This document shows positions 8,162 through 16,948 of a stretch of DNA of 64,000 bases, piece after piece; the stretch's first letter is position 1; each line of letters opens with the position of its first letter. The stretch is taken from contig DASZZZ010000109.1 in assembly GCA_036260375.1 (NCBI GenBank), positions 1 through 64,000 on the forward strand, read 5' to 3'. The notes under the pieces are model-generated. The model ran no database searches, was not told the DNA's origin, and was given only the letters and a program-made list of their open reading frames with translations. This DNA comes from DASZZZ01 sp036260375 (GTDB lineage Bacteria > Actinomycetota > CADDZG01 > WHSQ01). Position numbers and translations under genes: made by a program.

Positions 8162-8471
8162 GGGCGCCCCATGCACACCGGGCGCTCAACCGCCTGTTGA
8201 CTTCCAGATCAACTCCTGGCAACATTTCGCCGGGGGTTGAATTCGAGGCGTCCACCGACACTGTGAGGGGGGGTCATTGGACGTCGGCGCTTGCCGCCAT
8301 TGGCTTGACTCGGTTCGCGCGGTGCGTCGCGCCCGTACGGGGGGGCGGTCGCGACAGCGCCGGCGGGCCGCGCCGCTGCGAGCCGGGACGCGCCCGCGCG
8401 ACCGCGCGCGGGACGCCGTACGGGCGTCCGCGGCGTGGCGCTGCGGCGATCTCCTGACCTGAGGAGGCACA
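8162..8471. other. Intergenic region between exporter operon and polyketide synthase
   Basis: About 310 bp without a credible gene. TTGACT (8197-8202), 17 nt and CAACAT (8220-8225) form a weak plus-strand promoter candidate for the biosynthetic genes and would give a leader of about 240 nt. TGAGGAGG just before 8472 is the ribosome-binding site of the PKS. The right half is very GC-rich (GCGCG and CGTACGGG tracts) with no clear structure. Confidence 0.4.
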
Positions 8472-11400
8472 TTGACCGTCACCGACACGAACACGCGCGA
8501 CGTCATGCGCAACCGTCTAGTAGACGCCCTGCGCACGATCGAGCGGCTCCAGGGCCGCGTCGAGGAGCTCGAGTCGCGGCGCGACGAGCCCCCCGCGGCG
8601 GAGCCGATCGCGGTCGTCGGACTCGGTTGCAGGATGCCGCGCGCCGGCGACCCGACTGCGTTCTGGAAGCTGTTGCGCGACGGCGTCGACGCCACGCGCG
8701 AGTTCCCGTCCGAGCGCGGCGACGCACGAGCGCTGTACGACGAGGACCCCGACACGCCGGGCAAGGCGTACGTCATCCGGGGCGCGTTCATCGACGACAT
8801 CGACCTGTTCGAGCCGACGATGTTCGGCATCTCGCCGCGCGAGGCGGTGGGGATGGACCCACAGCAGCGCGTCGGGCTCGAGGTGTCGTGGGAGGCGCTC
8901 GAGAACGCCGGCTACGCGCCCGACTCGCTCGAGGACACGCGCACCGGCGTCTACGTCGGCGTCAGCACGACCGACTACGTCCGCATGCGCCAGGAAATCG
9001 GCGACATCCGCGACGTCGACGCGTACCAGCTCATCGGCGAGCCCAGCTTCGTCGCCGGACGCATCGCGTACACGCTCGGTCTCCAGGGGCCGACGAAGGT
9101 CGTCGACACGACGTGCTCGTCGTCGCTCGTCGCGGTGCACGAGGCGTGTCAGGCGTTGCGCCTCGGCGAGTGCGACATGGCGATCGCCGGCGGCGTCAAC
9201 GCGATGCTGTCGCCCTACGGCTTCGTCCTGATGAGCAAGTTCCGCGCTCTCTCGCCCGACGGCCGCTGCAAGACGTTCGACGCGCGCGCCGACGGGTACG
9301 CGCGCGGCGAGGGCGTCGGCTTCGTCGTCCTCAAGCGTCTCTCCGACGCGCGCGCGGACCGCGACAACGTCGTCGCCCTCGTGCGCGGGTCCGCGGTCAA
9401 CCACGACGGCCGCAGCAGCGGCATGACGGTGCCGAACCCGCTGTCCCAGCAGGCCGTCATCCGCGCCGCACTGGCGCAGGCGCGCATCGACCCGGGCGAC
9501 GTCGACTACGTCGAGGCGCACGGCACCGGCACGGCGCTCGGCGATCCCATCGAGCTGCGCTCGCTCGAGGCCGTCCTCGGTCGCCATCACGCCGGCCGCG
9601 GCCCGCTGCTCGTCGGGTCGGTGAAGACGAACATCGGCCACCTCGAGTCCGCCGCGGGCATCGCCGGCCTCCTCAAGCTCGTCCTCGCGCTGCAGCACCG
9701 CTACATCCCGCCGCACCTTCACTTCGAGCGTCCCAACCCGAACGTGGAGTGGGACCGGCTCCACATCGAGGTCGCCGCCGAGGGCCGCCCATGGCCCGAG
9801 CCCGACGGCCGGCCGCGCGTCGGCGCGGTGAGCAGCTTCGGCGCCAGCGGCACCAACGCGCACGCGGTCGTCAGCGAGGCGCCTGCTCCCGCGGAGCGCC
9901 GCGGCTCCCGTCGGTCGCGCGACGTGCTCGTGCTGTCGGCCAAGACCGAGAGCGCGCTGCGCGGGCTCGCCGACCGCTACGCCCGCCACTTGCGCGACGA
10001 GCCCGCCGAGCTCGCCGACGTGTGCTTCACGGCGCGCGCCGGCCGGGCCGGGCTCGCGCACGGCCTCGCCGTGGCGGGGGAGTCGACGGACGAGATCGCC
10101 GCCGCGCTGGCCGCGTTCGCCCGCGGCGAGCGCGACGAGCGCGTGACGACCGGCGCGCGCGCCAAGCACAAGCACCGCAAGACCGCGTGGCTGTTCACCG
10201 GACAGGGGTCGCAGTACGCGGGCATGGGCTGCGCCCTGTACGAGGCGGAGCCCGCGTTCCGCGCCGCGTTCGACCGCTGCGTCGAGCTCTTCGACCCGCT
10301 GCTCGACCGGCCGCTGCGCGACGTGACGTGGCGCGACCGCGACGGTCTCGTGGACCTCACCCGCTACACGCAGCCCGCCCTCTTCGCGCTCGAGTACTCG
10401 CTCGCGCAGCTGTGGTCGTCGTGGGGGCTTCGTCCCGCCGCGGTGATGGGCCACAGCATCGGCGAGATCGTCGCCGCGACCGTCGCGGGCGTCATGGAGC
10501 TCGACGACGCCGTGCGTCTGGTCGCGGCGCGCGCCCGTCTCATGTCCGAGCTGCCGCCGGGCGGCGTCATGCTCGCCGTGCGGTGCGACGAGGACACCGC
10601 GCGCGCCGCCATCGGCGAGCGCGACGACGTCTCGATCGCGGCCGTCAACGGTCCCGCCGACGTCGTCGTCTCGGGGGCCGGCGACGGCGTCGAGGACGTC
10701 GCGCGGAGGCTATCGGCCGACGGCGTCAGAAGCGTGCGTCTCACGGTGTCGCACGCGTTCCACTCGCCGCTGATGCGTCCGATGCTCGATCGCTTCCGGG
10801 CCGAGATCGAGGGCATCTCGTTCCGGCCCCCGAAGGTGCCGCTCGTCTCGAACGTCAGTGGTCGCATGTGGTCCGACGGCGACGGCGACGCCGACTACTG
10901 GGTCCGGCACGTCGCCGAGGCGGTGCGGTTCCACGACGGCCTCACGACGCTGCACTCCGAGGGCGTCAGGACGTTCCTCGAGATCGGGCCGACGCCGGTC
11001 CTGACCGGTCTCGGCGCGCGCAACGTCGACGACCCCGACTGCGCGTGGATCGCGTCGCTGCGGCGCGGCGCCGACGAGCCGACGACCGTGCTCCGGGCCG
11101 CGGGCGCGCTGCGCGTGCGCGGCGTCCCGCTGGCGTGGGAGCGCTTCGAGGGCGACGGCGCGCGCCGGGTGCCGCTGCCGACGTACCCGTGGGAGCGCGA
11201 GCGCTACTGGTTCCCCGAAGCCGCGGGCGGCGCGACGACGGCGCCGGCCGTCGTCGCCGGCGAGGCGGTCGCGGGCGTCGGCCGCCGCCTCGAGTGCGCG
11301 ACGCCGACGTACGAGCTCGCGGCCACCGACGACGCGCTCGCGGCGCGCGCCGGCGCCGACGGCGACGTCCCCGCGGGCGCGCTGCTCGACGTCGCGTTCG

Positions 11401-14400
11401 CCGCGGCCGAGCACGCTCTCGACGGTGCGTGGACCCACGTGACCGCCCTCGAGACCGGCGAGTCGCTGCGCGTCGAGGACGGTCGTCGCGTCCAGGTCAC
11501 GGTCACGGGGCGCGGGGGCCGCGCCGAGGTGTCGTGCTCCAGTGCGACCGACGCCGAGGACGCCGCCGGCGCGCCGTGGCGCGAGCACCTGCGCGCGACG
11601 CTCGCGCGGGTCGCGCCCGCGCTCGGCGACGAGCGCGTCGACCCCGACGCCTACGACGCCGGCGCCGACGGCGACGTCCGCCGCGGCGACGACGGCGTCC
11701 TCGTCGCGCTGCGCGCGGGTCGCGCCGCGACGCGCGGCGACGCGCTCGACGCGGTCGTGACCGCGGTCGCCGCCGCGGGCGGCGTCCCCGGCACGGCCGT
11801 GCGCGCCCACGTCGACGGGCTCTCGTGCGCGTCGCCGGAGCGCGTCCGCTACGTACGCGCCGCCGCCCGCGCCGACGGCGACGCCGTCGCGGGCGACGCG
11901 GACCTCGTCGCCGAGGACGGCTGCGTCGTCGGACGCGCCACCGGCGTGCGACTGACGCCCGCGGGGCGTCCGCGCGCCCCGTGGCGCCGGCCGGACGAGC
12001 TTCTCTACGCCCTCGAGTGGCACGACGACGGTCCGTTGCCGTCCGCCACGTCGCTCGACGGGCGGCGCTTCCTGTTGCTGCGCGACGACGGCGGCGTCGC
12101 GGACGACGTCGCGCGCGCGCTCGAGGCGCGCGGCGCGTCGTGCACGGTCGCGGCCCCCGACCCCGACCCGGCCGCCGTCGGCGACGTCGTCGACGGGTGG
12201 CGCGACGAGTCCGCGCCCGGCGGCCACGTCGTCGTGCTCGCCGGACTCGACGCGCCCGCGGCCGACGCGACCGACGCGTCCTCGCTCCGCACGTTCGAGC
12301 AGCGCTGCGAGCACCTCGTCATCGCGGTCGTCAAGGCGCTGCACGAGCGCGGTCTCGACGGCGTCGACGTGTCGCTCGTGACGCGCGGCGCGGTCCCCGC
12401 GGGACCCGGTGCGGCCGTCGACAACGTCGCCGCCACGACGCTGTGGGGCCTCGCGCGCGTGATCGTCCTGGAGCACCCGGAGCACTGGGGCGTCGCGGTC
12501 GACCTCGACCCCGGCGCCGCCGTCGAGCCAGCGACGCTCGCGACGCTTCTCGCGGCGCGCGACGGCGAGGACCAGCAGGCGGTGCGCGCCGGGCGCCGCT
12601 ACGTCGCGCGCCTCGTCCCGCGCCGTCCCGACGCGGCCGCGCTGCACCGGCGCGCGCCGGTGCGCGCCGACGGCACGTATCTCGTCACTGGCGGCCTCGG
12701 GGGCATCGGCCTCGAGCTGTCCCGCTGGCTGGCGCGTCACGGTGCCGGCCGTCTCGTGCTGACGAGCCGCAAGGGCCTGCCCCCGCGCGAGCGATGGGAC
12801 GACGCCGACGTGCCGGCGGCGACGCGCGCCGCGATCGAGGCGGTGCGCGACGTCGAGGCGCTCGGGACCGAGGTGGAGGTCGTGGCCGCCGACGCAGCCG
12901 ACGACGACGCCATGACGGCGCTCGTCGCGCGGCTCGCCGACGGACCGCGGCCGCTGCGCGGCGTCGTGCACGCGGCCGGCGTGTCGATCCCGCAGTTCGT
13001 ACGCGACGTGAGCGCCGACGAGTACCACTCGGTGTGGCGTCCAAAGGTTCTCGGTGGGTGGCTGCTGCACCGGCTCACCGCCGGTCTCGAACTCGACTTC
13101 TTCCTCACGTTCTCGTCGATCGCGTCGGTGTGGGGGTCGCAGCACCTCGCGAGCTACGCCGCCGCCAACGCGTTCCTCGACGGGCTCGCGTTCCACCGCC
13201 GGAGCCGCGGCCTGCCTGCGCTGACCGTGGCGTGGGGGCCGTGGGAGCTCGCCTCCGCGCTGTTCGGCGACGACGTCATGGCGTTCCTCGAGTCGGTCGG
13301 GCTGCGCCAGCTGTCGGCGCCGCAGTGCCTGCGCCTGCTCGGCGCGCTGCTCGCTGGCGACGACGCGCAGCAGGTCGTGTGCGCGGCCGACTGGTCGGTG
13401 TTCAAGCCGGTGATGGAGGCGCGCGTCGAGCGCCCGATGCTGCGCACGATCGAGGTCGACGACGACGCGGGGGCCGCCGACGGCGATTCGTCGGAGGTGC
13501 TCGACCGGCTGCGCGCCGCATCCGATGACGGGGGCCGCGCCGGCGTCCTCGTCGACTACCTGCGCAGCGCGCTCGCCGAGACGCTCGCGCTGACGGCCGA
13601 GCAGATCGAGCCGGACTCCGACGTGATGTCGCACGGCCTCGACTCGTTGATGGTCATGGAGATCGTCAACCGCTGCAAGCGCGACCTGCACGTGCGCATC
13701 CGTCCCAACGCGCTGTTCGAGCGCACCACGGTGACGGAGTGGGCGACGTTCCTCGCCGGCGAGGTCGAGGGCGTCCTGGAGGACGCGGCGCCCGCCGACG
13801 CGGACGCGGCCCCCGCCGACGCCGCCAGCGACGCGGACGCGGCCCCCGCCGACGCCGCCCGCGACGCGGACGCGGCCCCCGCGGCCCGGGTCCCCGCGCG
13901 CCGGGCCGAGCCGCCCAACACGCCCGACCGCATCCGCCCCGACGTCGTGCTCGCTCCCGACGTGCGGCCCGCCGCGCCGCTCGTGGAGCGCACCGGGCCG
14001 CCGTCGCACGTCCTGCTCACCGGCGGAACCGGCTTCGTCGGCGCGTTCCTGCTGCACGAGCTGCTCGCGCAGACCGACGCTCGCATCTCGTGTCTCGTTC
14101 GGTGCCGGGACGAGGACGAGGGCATGACGCGCCTGCGCGGCGCGCTCGAGCGCTACCTGCTGCCGTGGCGCGACGACGCCGTCGATCGCATCGTGGTCGT
14201 GCGTGGGGACCTCGCGCAGCCGCTCCTCGGCGTCGGCGCCGAGCGTTTCGAGGGCCTCGCCCGCGAGCTCGACGCGATCTACCACAACGGCGCGTGGGTC
14301 AACTTCTCGCACACGTACCACCAGCTGTGGCCGGCGAACGTGACCGGCACCGAGGAGATCTTCAGACTCGCGTGCACCGGGCCGCTCACGCCCGTGCACT

Positions 14401-15101
14401 ACGTCTCGACGTACGGCATCTGGGGCATCCCGACGAGCGACCACCTCGTCATCCGCGAGGACGACGACATCGATCGCGCCGGCAAGCTCGTGACGGGCTA
14501 CGTCCAGACGAAGTGGGCCGCCGAGCGCCTCACGCTCCTGGCGCGCGAGCGCGGCATCCCCGTCGACCTCTACCGTCCCGGCCGGGTCCTGGGCGACGCG
14601 CGCACCGGCGCATGCCTCACGACGCACTTCACGTGCCGCGTCATCAAGGGCTGCGTCCAGCTCGGGCTCGCGCCGATCATCGACATCGAGGTCGAGATGA
14701 CGCCGGCCGACTACGTCGCACGCGCGCTCGTCCACATCTCCGCCGACAAGCGCTCGTTCGGCGACAACTACCACCTCGTGAACACGCAGCGCATGACGTT
14801 CCACGACCTCATGTGCTTCGTCCAGAAGCGTGGCTGGAACGTGGAGTTCGTCGACCGGCATGCGTGGTGGGACGCGCTCCAGGAGACGCTCGGCGAGCGC
14901 GAGAACGAGCTGCACTACGTCATGGACACGGTCGAGGAGTTCGTCGTGCGCGGCGAGGAGGCCGTCGACTACGACACGTCCAACGCGACGGCCGCGCTCG
15001 AGGGCAGCGGCATCACGTGCCCGCCGCTCGACGAGGCGCTCCTCGACACGTACTTCGACTTCTTCATCCGCAGCGGCTACCTCGAAGCACCCGGCGAGTG
15101 A
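8472..15101 (+). CDS. Single-module type I polyketide synthase with terminal thioester reductase (KS-AT-DH*-KR-ACP-TR)
   Basis: A 2209-residue megasynthase starting at TTG 8472. Residues 8-38 form an N-terminal coiled coil like PKS docking helices. KS (about 46-470) has active Cys215 in DTTCSSSL plus EAHGTGT and KTNIGH. AT (about 570-870) has Ser662 in GHSIGE and HAFHS, the malonyl-CoA signature. A DH-like fold (about 935-1170) lacks the HxxxGxxxxP histidine (ARAGADGDVP there) and looks inactive. KR (about 1180-1600) has TGGLGGIG near 1406 and the catalytic Tyr in ASYAAANAFLD. ACP has Ser1725 in GLDSLM. An Ala/Asp/Pro linker (1776-1805) leads to a reductase domain with TGGTGFVG (about 1850) and YVQTK (about 2010), so the chain should leave as an aldehyde or alcohol. 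No other PKS module, PPTase or thioesterase lies nearby; it may act iteratively. Confidence 0.93.
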   Translation: MTVTDTNTRDVMRNRLVDALRTIERLQGRVEELESRRDEPPAAEPIAVVGLGCRMPRAGDPTAFWKLLRDGVDATREFPSERGDARALYDEDPDTPGKAYVIRGAFIDDIDLFEPTMFGISPREAVGMDPQQRVGLEVSWEALENAGYAPDSLEDTRTGVYVGVSTTDYVRMRQEIGDIRDVDAYQLIGEPSFVAGRIAYTLGLQGPTKVVDTTCSSSLVAVHEACQALRLGECDMAIAGGVNAMLSPYGFVLMSKFRALSPDGRCKTFDARADGYARGEGVGFVVLKRLSDARADRDNVVALVRGSAVNHDGRSSGMTVPNPLSQQAVIRAALAQARIDPGDVDYVEAHGTGTALGDPIELRSLEAVLGRHHAGRGPLLVGSVKTNIGHLESAAGIAGLLKLVLALQHRYIPPHLHFERPNPNVEWDRLHIEVAAEGRPWPEPDGRPRVGAVSSFGASGTNAHAVVSEAPAPAERRGSRRSRDVLVLSAKTESALRGLADRYARHLRDEPAELADVCFTARAGRAGLAHGLAVAGESTDEIAAALAAFARGERDERVTTGARAKHKHRKTAWLFTGQGSQYAGMGCALYEAEPAFRAAFDRCVELFDPLLDRPLRDVTWRDRDGLVDLTRYTQPALFALEYSLAQLWSSWGLRPAAVMGHSIGEIVAATVAGVMELDDAVRLVAARARLMSELPPGGVMLAVRCDEDTARAAIGERDDVSIAAVNGPADVVVSGAGDGVEDVARRLSADGVRSVRLTVSHAFHSPLMRPMLDRFRAEIEGISFRPPKVPLVSNVSGRMWSDGDGDADYWVRHVAEAVRFHDGLTTLHSEGVRTFLEIGPTPVLTGLGARNVDDPDCAWIASLRRGADEPTTVLRAAGALRVRGVPLAWERFEGDGARRVPLPTYPWERERYWFPEAAGGATTAPAVVAGEAVAGVGRRLECATPTYELAATDDALAARAGADGDVPAGALLDVAFAAAEHALDGAWTHVTALETGESLRVEDGRRVQVTVTGRGGRAEVSCSSATDAEDAAGAPWREHLRATLARVAPALGDERVDPDAYDAGADGDVRRGDDGVLVALRAGRAATRGDALDAVVTAVAAAGGVPGTAVRAHVDGLSCASPERVRYVRAAARADGDAVAGDADLVAEDGCVVGRATGVRLTPAGRPRAPWRRPDELLYALEWHDDGPLPSATSLDGRRFLLLRDDGGVADDVARALEARGASCTVAAPDPDPAAVGDVVDGWRDESAPGGHVVVLAGLDAPAADATDASSLRTFEQRCEHLVIAVVKALHERGLDGVDVSLVTRGAVPAGPGAAVDNVAATTLWGLARVIVLEHPEHWGVAVDLDPGAAVEPATLATLLAARDGEDQQAVRAGRRYVARLVPRRPDAAALHRRAPVRADGTYLVTGGLGGIGLELSRWLARHGAGRLVLTSRKGLPPRERWDDADVPAATRAAIEAVRDVEALGTEVEVVAADAADDDAMTALVARLADGPRPLRGVVHAAGVSIPQFVRDVSADEYHSVWRPKVLGGWLLHRLTAGLELDFFLTFSSIASVWGSQHLASYAAANAFLDGLAFHRRSRGLPALTVAWGPWELASALFGDDVMAFLESVGLRQLSAPQCLRLLGALLAGDDAQQVVCAADWSVFKPVMEARVERPMLRTIEVDDDAGAADGDSSEVLDRLRAASDDGGRAGVLVDYLRSALAETLALTAEQIEPDSDVMSHGLDSLMVMEIVNRCKRDLHVRIRPNALFERTTVTEWATFLAGEVEGVLEDAAPADADAAPADAASDADAAPADAARDADAAPAARVPARRAEPPNTPDRIRPDVVLAPDVRPAAPLVERTGPPSHVLLTGGTGFVGAFLLHELLAQTDARISCLVRCRDEDEGMTRLRGALERYLLPWRDDAVDRIVVVRGDLAQPLLGVGAERFEGLARELDAIYHNGAWVNFSHTYHQLWPANVTGTEEIFRLACTGPLTPVHYVSTYGIWGIPTSDHLVIREDDDIDRAGKLVTGYVQTKWAAERLTLLARERGIPVDLYRPGRVLGDARTGACLTTHFTCRVIKGCVQLGLAPIIDIEVEMTPADYVARALVHISADKRSFGDNYHLVNTQRMTFHDLMCFVQKRGWNVEFVDRHAWWDALQETLGERENELHYVMDTVEEFVVRGEEAVDYDTSNATAALEGSGITCPPLDEALLDTYFDFFIRSGYLEAPGE
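13797..13883 (+). repeat. 33-bp tandem repeat coding the ACP-reductase linker
   Basis: Two nearly identical 33-bp units (13797-13829 and 13830-13862, one base different) and a 21-bp partial third encode the peptide DADAAPADAAS/R in tandem. The stretch forms a flexible linker between the ACP and the thioester reductase. Recent slippage expansion is likely, given the near-identity. Confidence 0.9.
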
Positions 15102-15153
15102 CGCCGGGTCCGCAGTGACGAGAGCGAACGGTCCCCAAGGGAAGGAGAGACGG

Positions 15154-16896
15154 ATGGGAGTGAGGAGCAACGGAGCGGCGACGAGCCCGCAGTACGACGT
15201 CGCGATCCTGGGGTCCGGTCTCGCCGGTTCGATGCTCGGCGCGGTCCTCGCGCGCAACGGCGCGAGCGTCCTGATCATCGACGCCGGGCAGCACCCGCGC
15301 TTCGCGATCGGCGAGTCCACGATCCCGTACACGTCGATGATGATGCGTCTCGTCAGCGAGCGCTACGGCGTGCCCGAGATCAAGCAGCTGACGACGTTCG
15401 AGAGCGTCCAGTCGCACGTCAGCACCGCGTGCGGCGTCAAGCGGAACTTCGGCTTCCTGTACCACCGTGAGGGACAGAAGCAGAACCCGCTCGAGTCGAA
15501 CGAGTTCCCGATCCCGAAGATCACCCACACCGAGAACCACTTCTTCCGTCAGCACGTCGACGCGTGGATGCTCAACGTCGCGTCGAAGTACGGCGCGCAC
15601 GTCCGGCAGCAGACGCGCATCGACGACGTCGACATCGACGACCACGGCGTGACCCTGAAGGCCGCGTCGGGCGACCAGATCCGCGTCCGCTACGTCGTCG
15701 ACGCGAGTGGCCACAAGTCCGTGCTCGCCCAGAAGTTCGGCCTGCGTGAGGAGCCGACGCGCCTCCGCCACCACGCGCGCGCCGTGTTCACGCACATGGT
15801 CGACGTCAAGCCGTACGAGGACACCGTGTACCCGCGCGGCGTCCACAAGAACCCGAGCCCGTGGAGCGAGGGCACGCTGCACCACCTCTTCAAGGGCGGT
15901 TGGATGTGGGTCATCCCGTTCGACAACCACCCGCGCGCGACGAACCCGCTGTGCAGCGTCGGCATCAACCTCGACCCGCGCATCCACCCGAAGCCGGACT
16001 GCTCTCCGGAGGAGGAGTTCTGGGAGTTCATCTCCCGCTTCCCCGACATCGAGAAGCAGTTCGTCGGTGCGCGCTCCACGCGCGAGTGGGTGTCGACCGG
16101 CCGTCTGCAGTACTCGTCGAAGCAGACGATCGGCTACCGCTGGTGCCTGACGTCGCACGCCGCCGGATTCATCGACGCACTGTTCTCGCGCGGGCTATCG
16201 AACACGATGGACATCATCAACGCGCTCAGCTGGCGGCTGCTCGACGCGCTTCGTGACGACGACTTCTCGGTCGAGCGCTTCGAGTACATCCAGCGCCTCG
16301 AGCAGGGTCTGCTGGACTTCAACGACGACCTCGTGGCCAACGCGTACACGTCGTTCCAGGACTGGTACCTGTGGGACGCGTGGTTCCGGGTGTGGTCGCT
16401 CGGCCAGATCCTCGCGACGTTCGAGATCAACCGCGCCTACGCTCGCTTCACCGAGGCGCACGACCCGTCCACGCTGGCGCGACTCGAGCGCCTTGCCCCC
16501 GAGGGCGCCATCACGGACTACGAGCCGGCGCGCCGTCTGCTGCGCGAGGTCAGCCTCGACGTCCAGGAGGTCCAGGCGGGCCGCGCCGCGCCGCAGGACG
16601 CGGCGGAGCGCATCTGGAAGCGCTTCAAGGCGGCCGACTTCGTCCCGCCGGCGTTCGGCCTCACCGACCCGAACAACCGCTGGTACAACGCGACCTCGGG
16701 CAAGGTGATGGGGACGCTGAGATGGGCGCGCACGCAGGCGCCGCCGGAGATCGGCAAGCTCGTCTACGAGGGGCTGACGCTGTTCATGAAGAAGCGTCTG
16801 TCCCCCGACGAGTTCAACCTGAAGGGCGAGCTCGTCCACGGCCTCGCGCGCGTGCCGGTCGTCGGCAAGCCGCTGAGGGTCCCCGTTCCCCAGTGA
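15154..16896 (+). CDS. Flavin-dependent halogenase-like protein 1 (motifs intact)
   Basis: A 580-residue FAD-dependent protein of the tryptophan-halogenase superfamily. GSGLAG at 20-25 binds FAD. Lys96 in GVKRNFGFLYH fits the catalytic lysine of flavin halogenases. WMWVIP at 250-255 matches the diagnostic WxWxIP motif. VVDASG is the second flavin motif, and HAAGFIDALFSRGLSN marks the third. A roughly 200-residue helical C-terminal region extends beyond the usual core. It starts 52 nt after the PKS stop with GAAGGAG upstream. By family it would use FADH2, O2 and halide to halogenate, probably an enzyme-bound or aldehyde polyketide product. No flavin reductase is present nearby. An oxygenase role without halogenation is the alternative. 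Confidence 0.85.
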   Translation: MGVRSNGAATSPQYDVAILGSGLAGSMLGAVLARNGASVLIIDAGQHPRFAIGESTIPYTSMMMRLVSERYGVPEIKQLTTFESVQSHVSTACGVKRNFGFLYHREGQKQNPLESNEFPIPKITHTENHFFRQHVDAWMLNVASKYGAHVRQQTRIDDVDIDDHGVTLKAASGDQIRVRYVVDASGHKSVLAQKFGLREEPTRLRHHARAVFTHMVDVKPYEDTVYPRGVHKNPSPWSEGTLHHLFKGGWMWVIPFDNHPRATNPLCSVGINLDPRIHPKPDCSPEEEFWEFISRFPDIEKQFVGARSTREWVSTGRLQYSSKQTIGYRWCLTSHAAGFIDALFSRGLSNTMDIINALSWRLLDALRDDDFSVERFEYIQRLEQGLLDFNDDLVANAYTSFQDWYLWDAWFRVWSLGQILATFEINRAYARFTEAHDPSTLARLERLAPEGAITDYEPARRLLREVSLDVQEVQAGRAAPQDAAERIWKRFKAADFVPPAFGLTDPNNRWYNATSGKVMGTLRWARTQAPPEIGKLVYEGLTLFMKKRLSPDEFNLKGELVHGLARVPVVGKPLRVPVPQ

Positions 16897-16948
16897 TCCG
16901 ATCCCCGGCCGCCGGGCGGACGCGCCGGACAGCCTTCGAGGAGGAGAG

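Noticed and set aside
8162..8471. Small gene between exporter and PKS
   Set aside because: Short frames exist but have no ribosome-binding site and Arg/Gly-rich low-complexity products.
8435..13528. 1697-codon alternative frame over the PKS
   Set aside because: Its product is almost only Arg/Ala/Gly/Pro, and the overlapping frame encodes recognisable KS, AT, KR and ACP motifs.
10710..15332. 1540-codon minus-strand frame under the PKS
   Set aside because: Same reason: antisense low-complexity product, no motifs, generated by GC-rich third positions.
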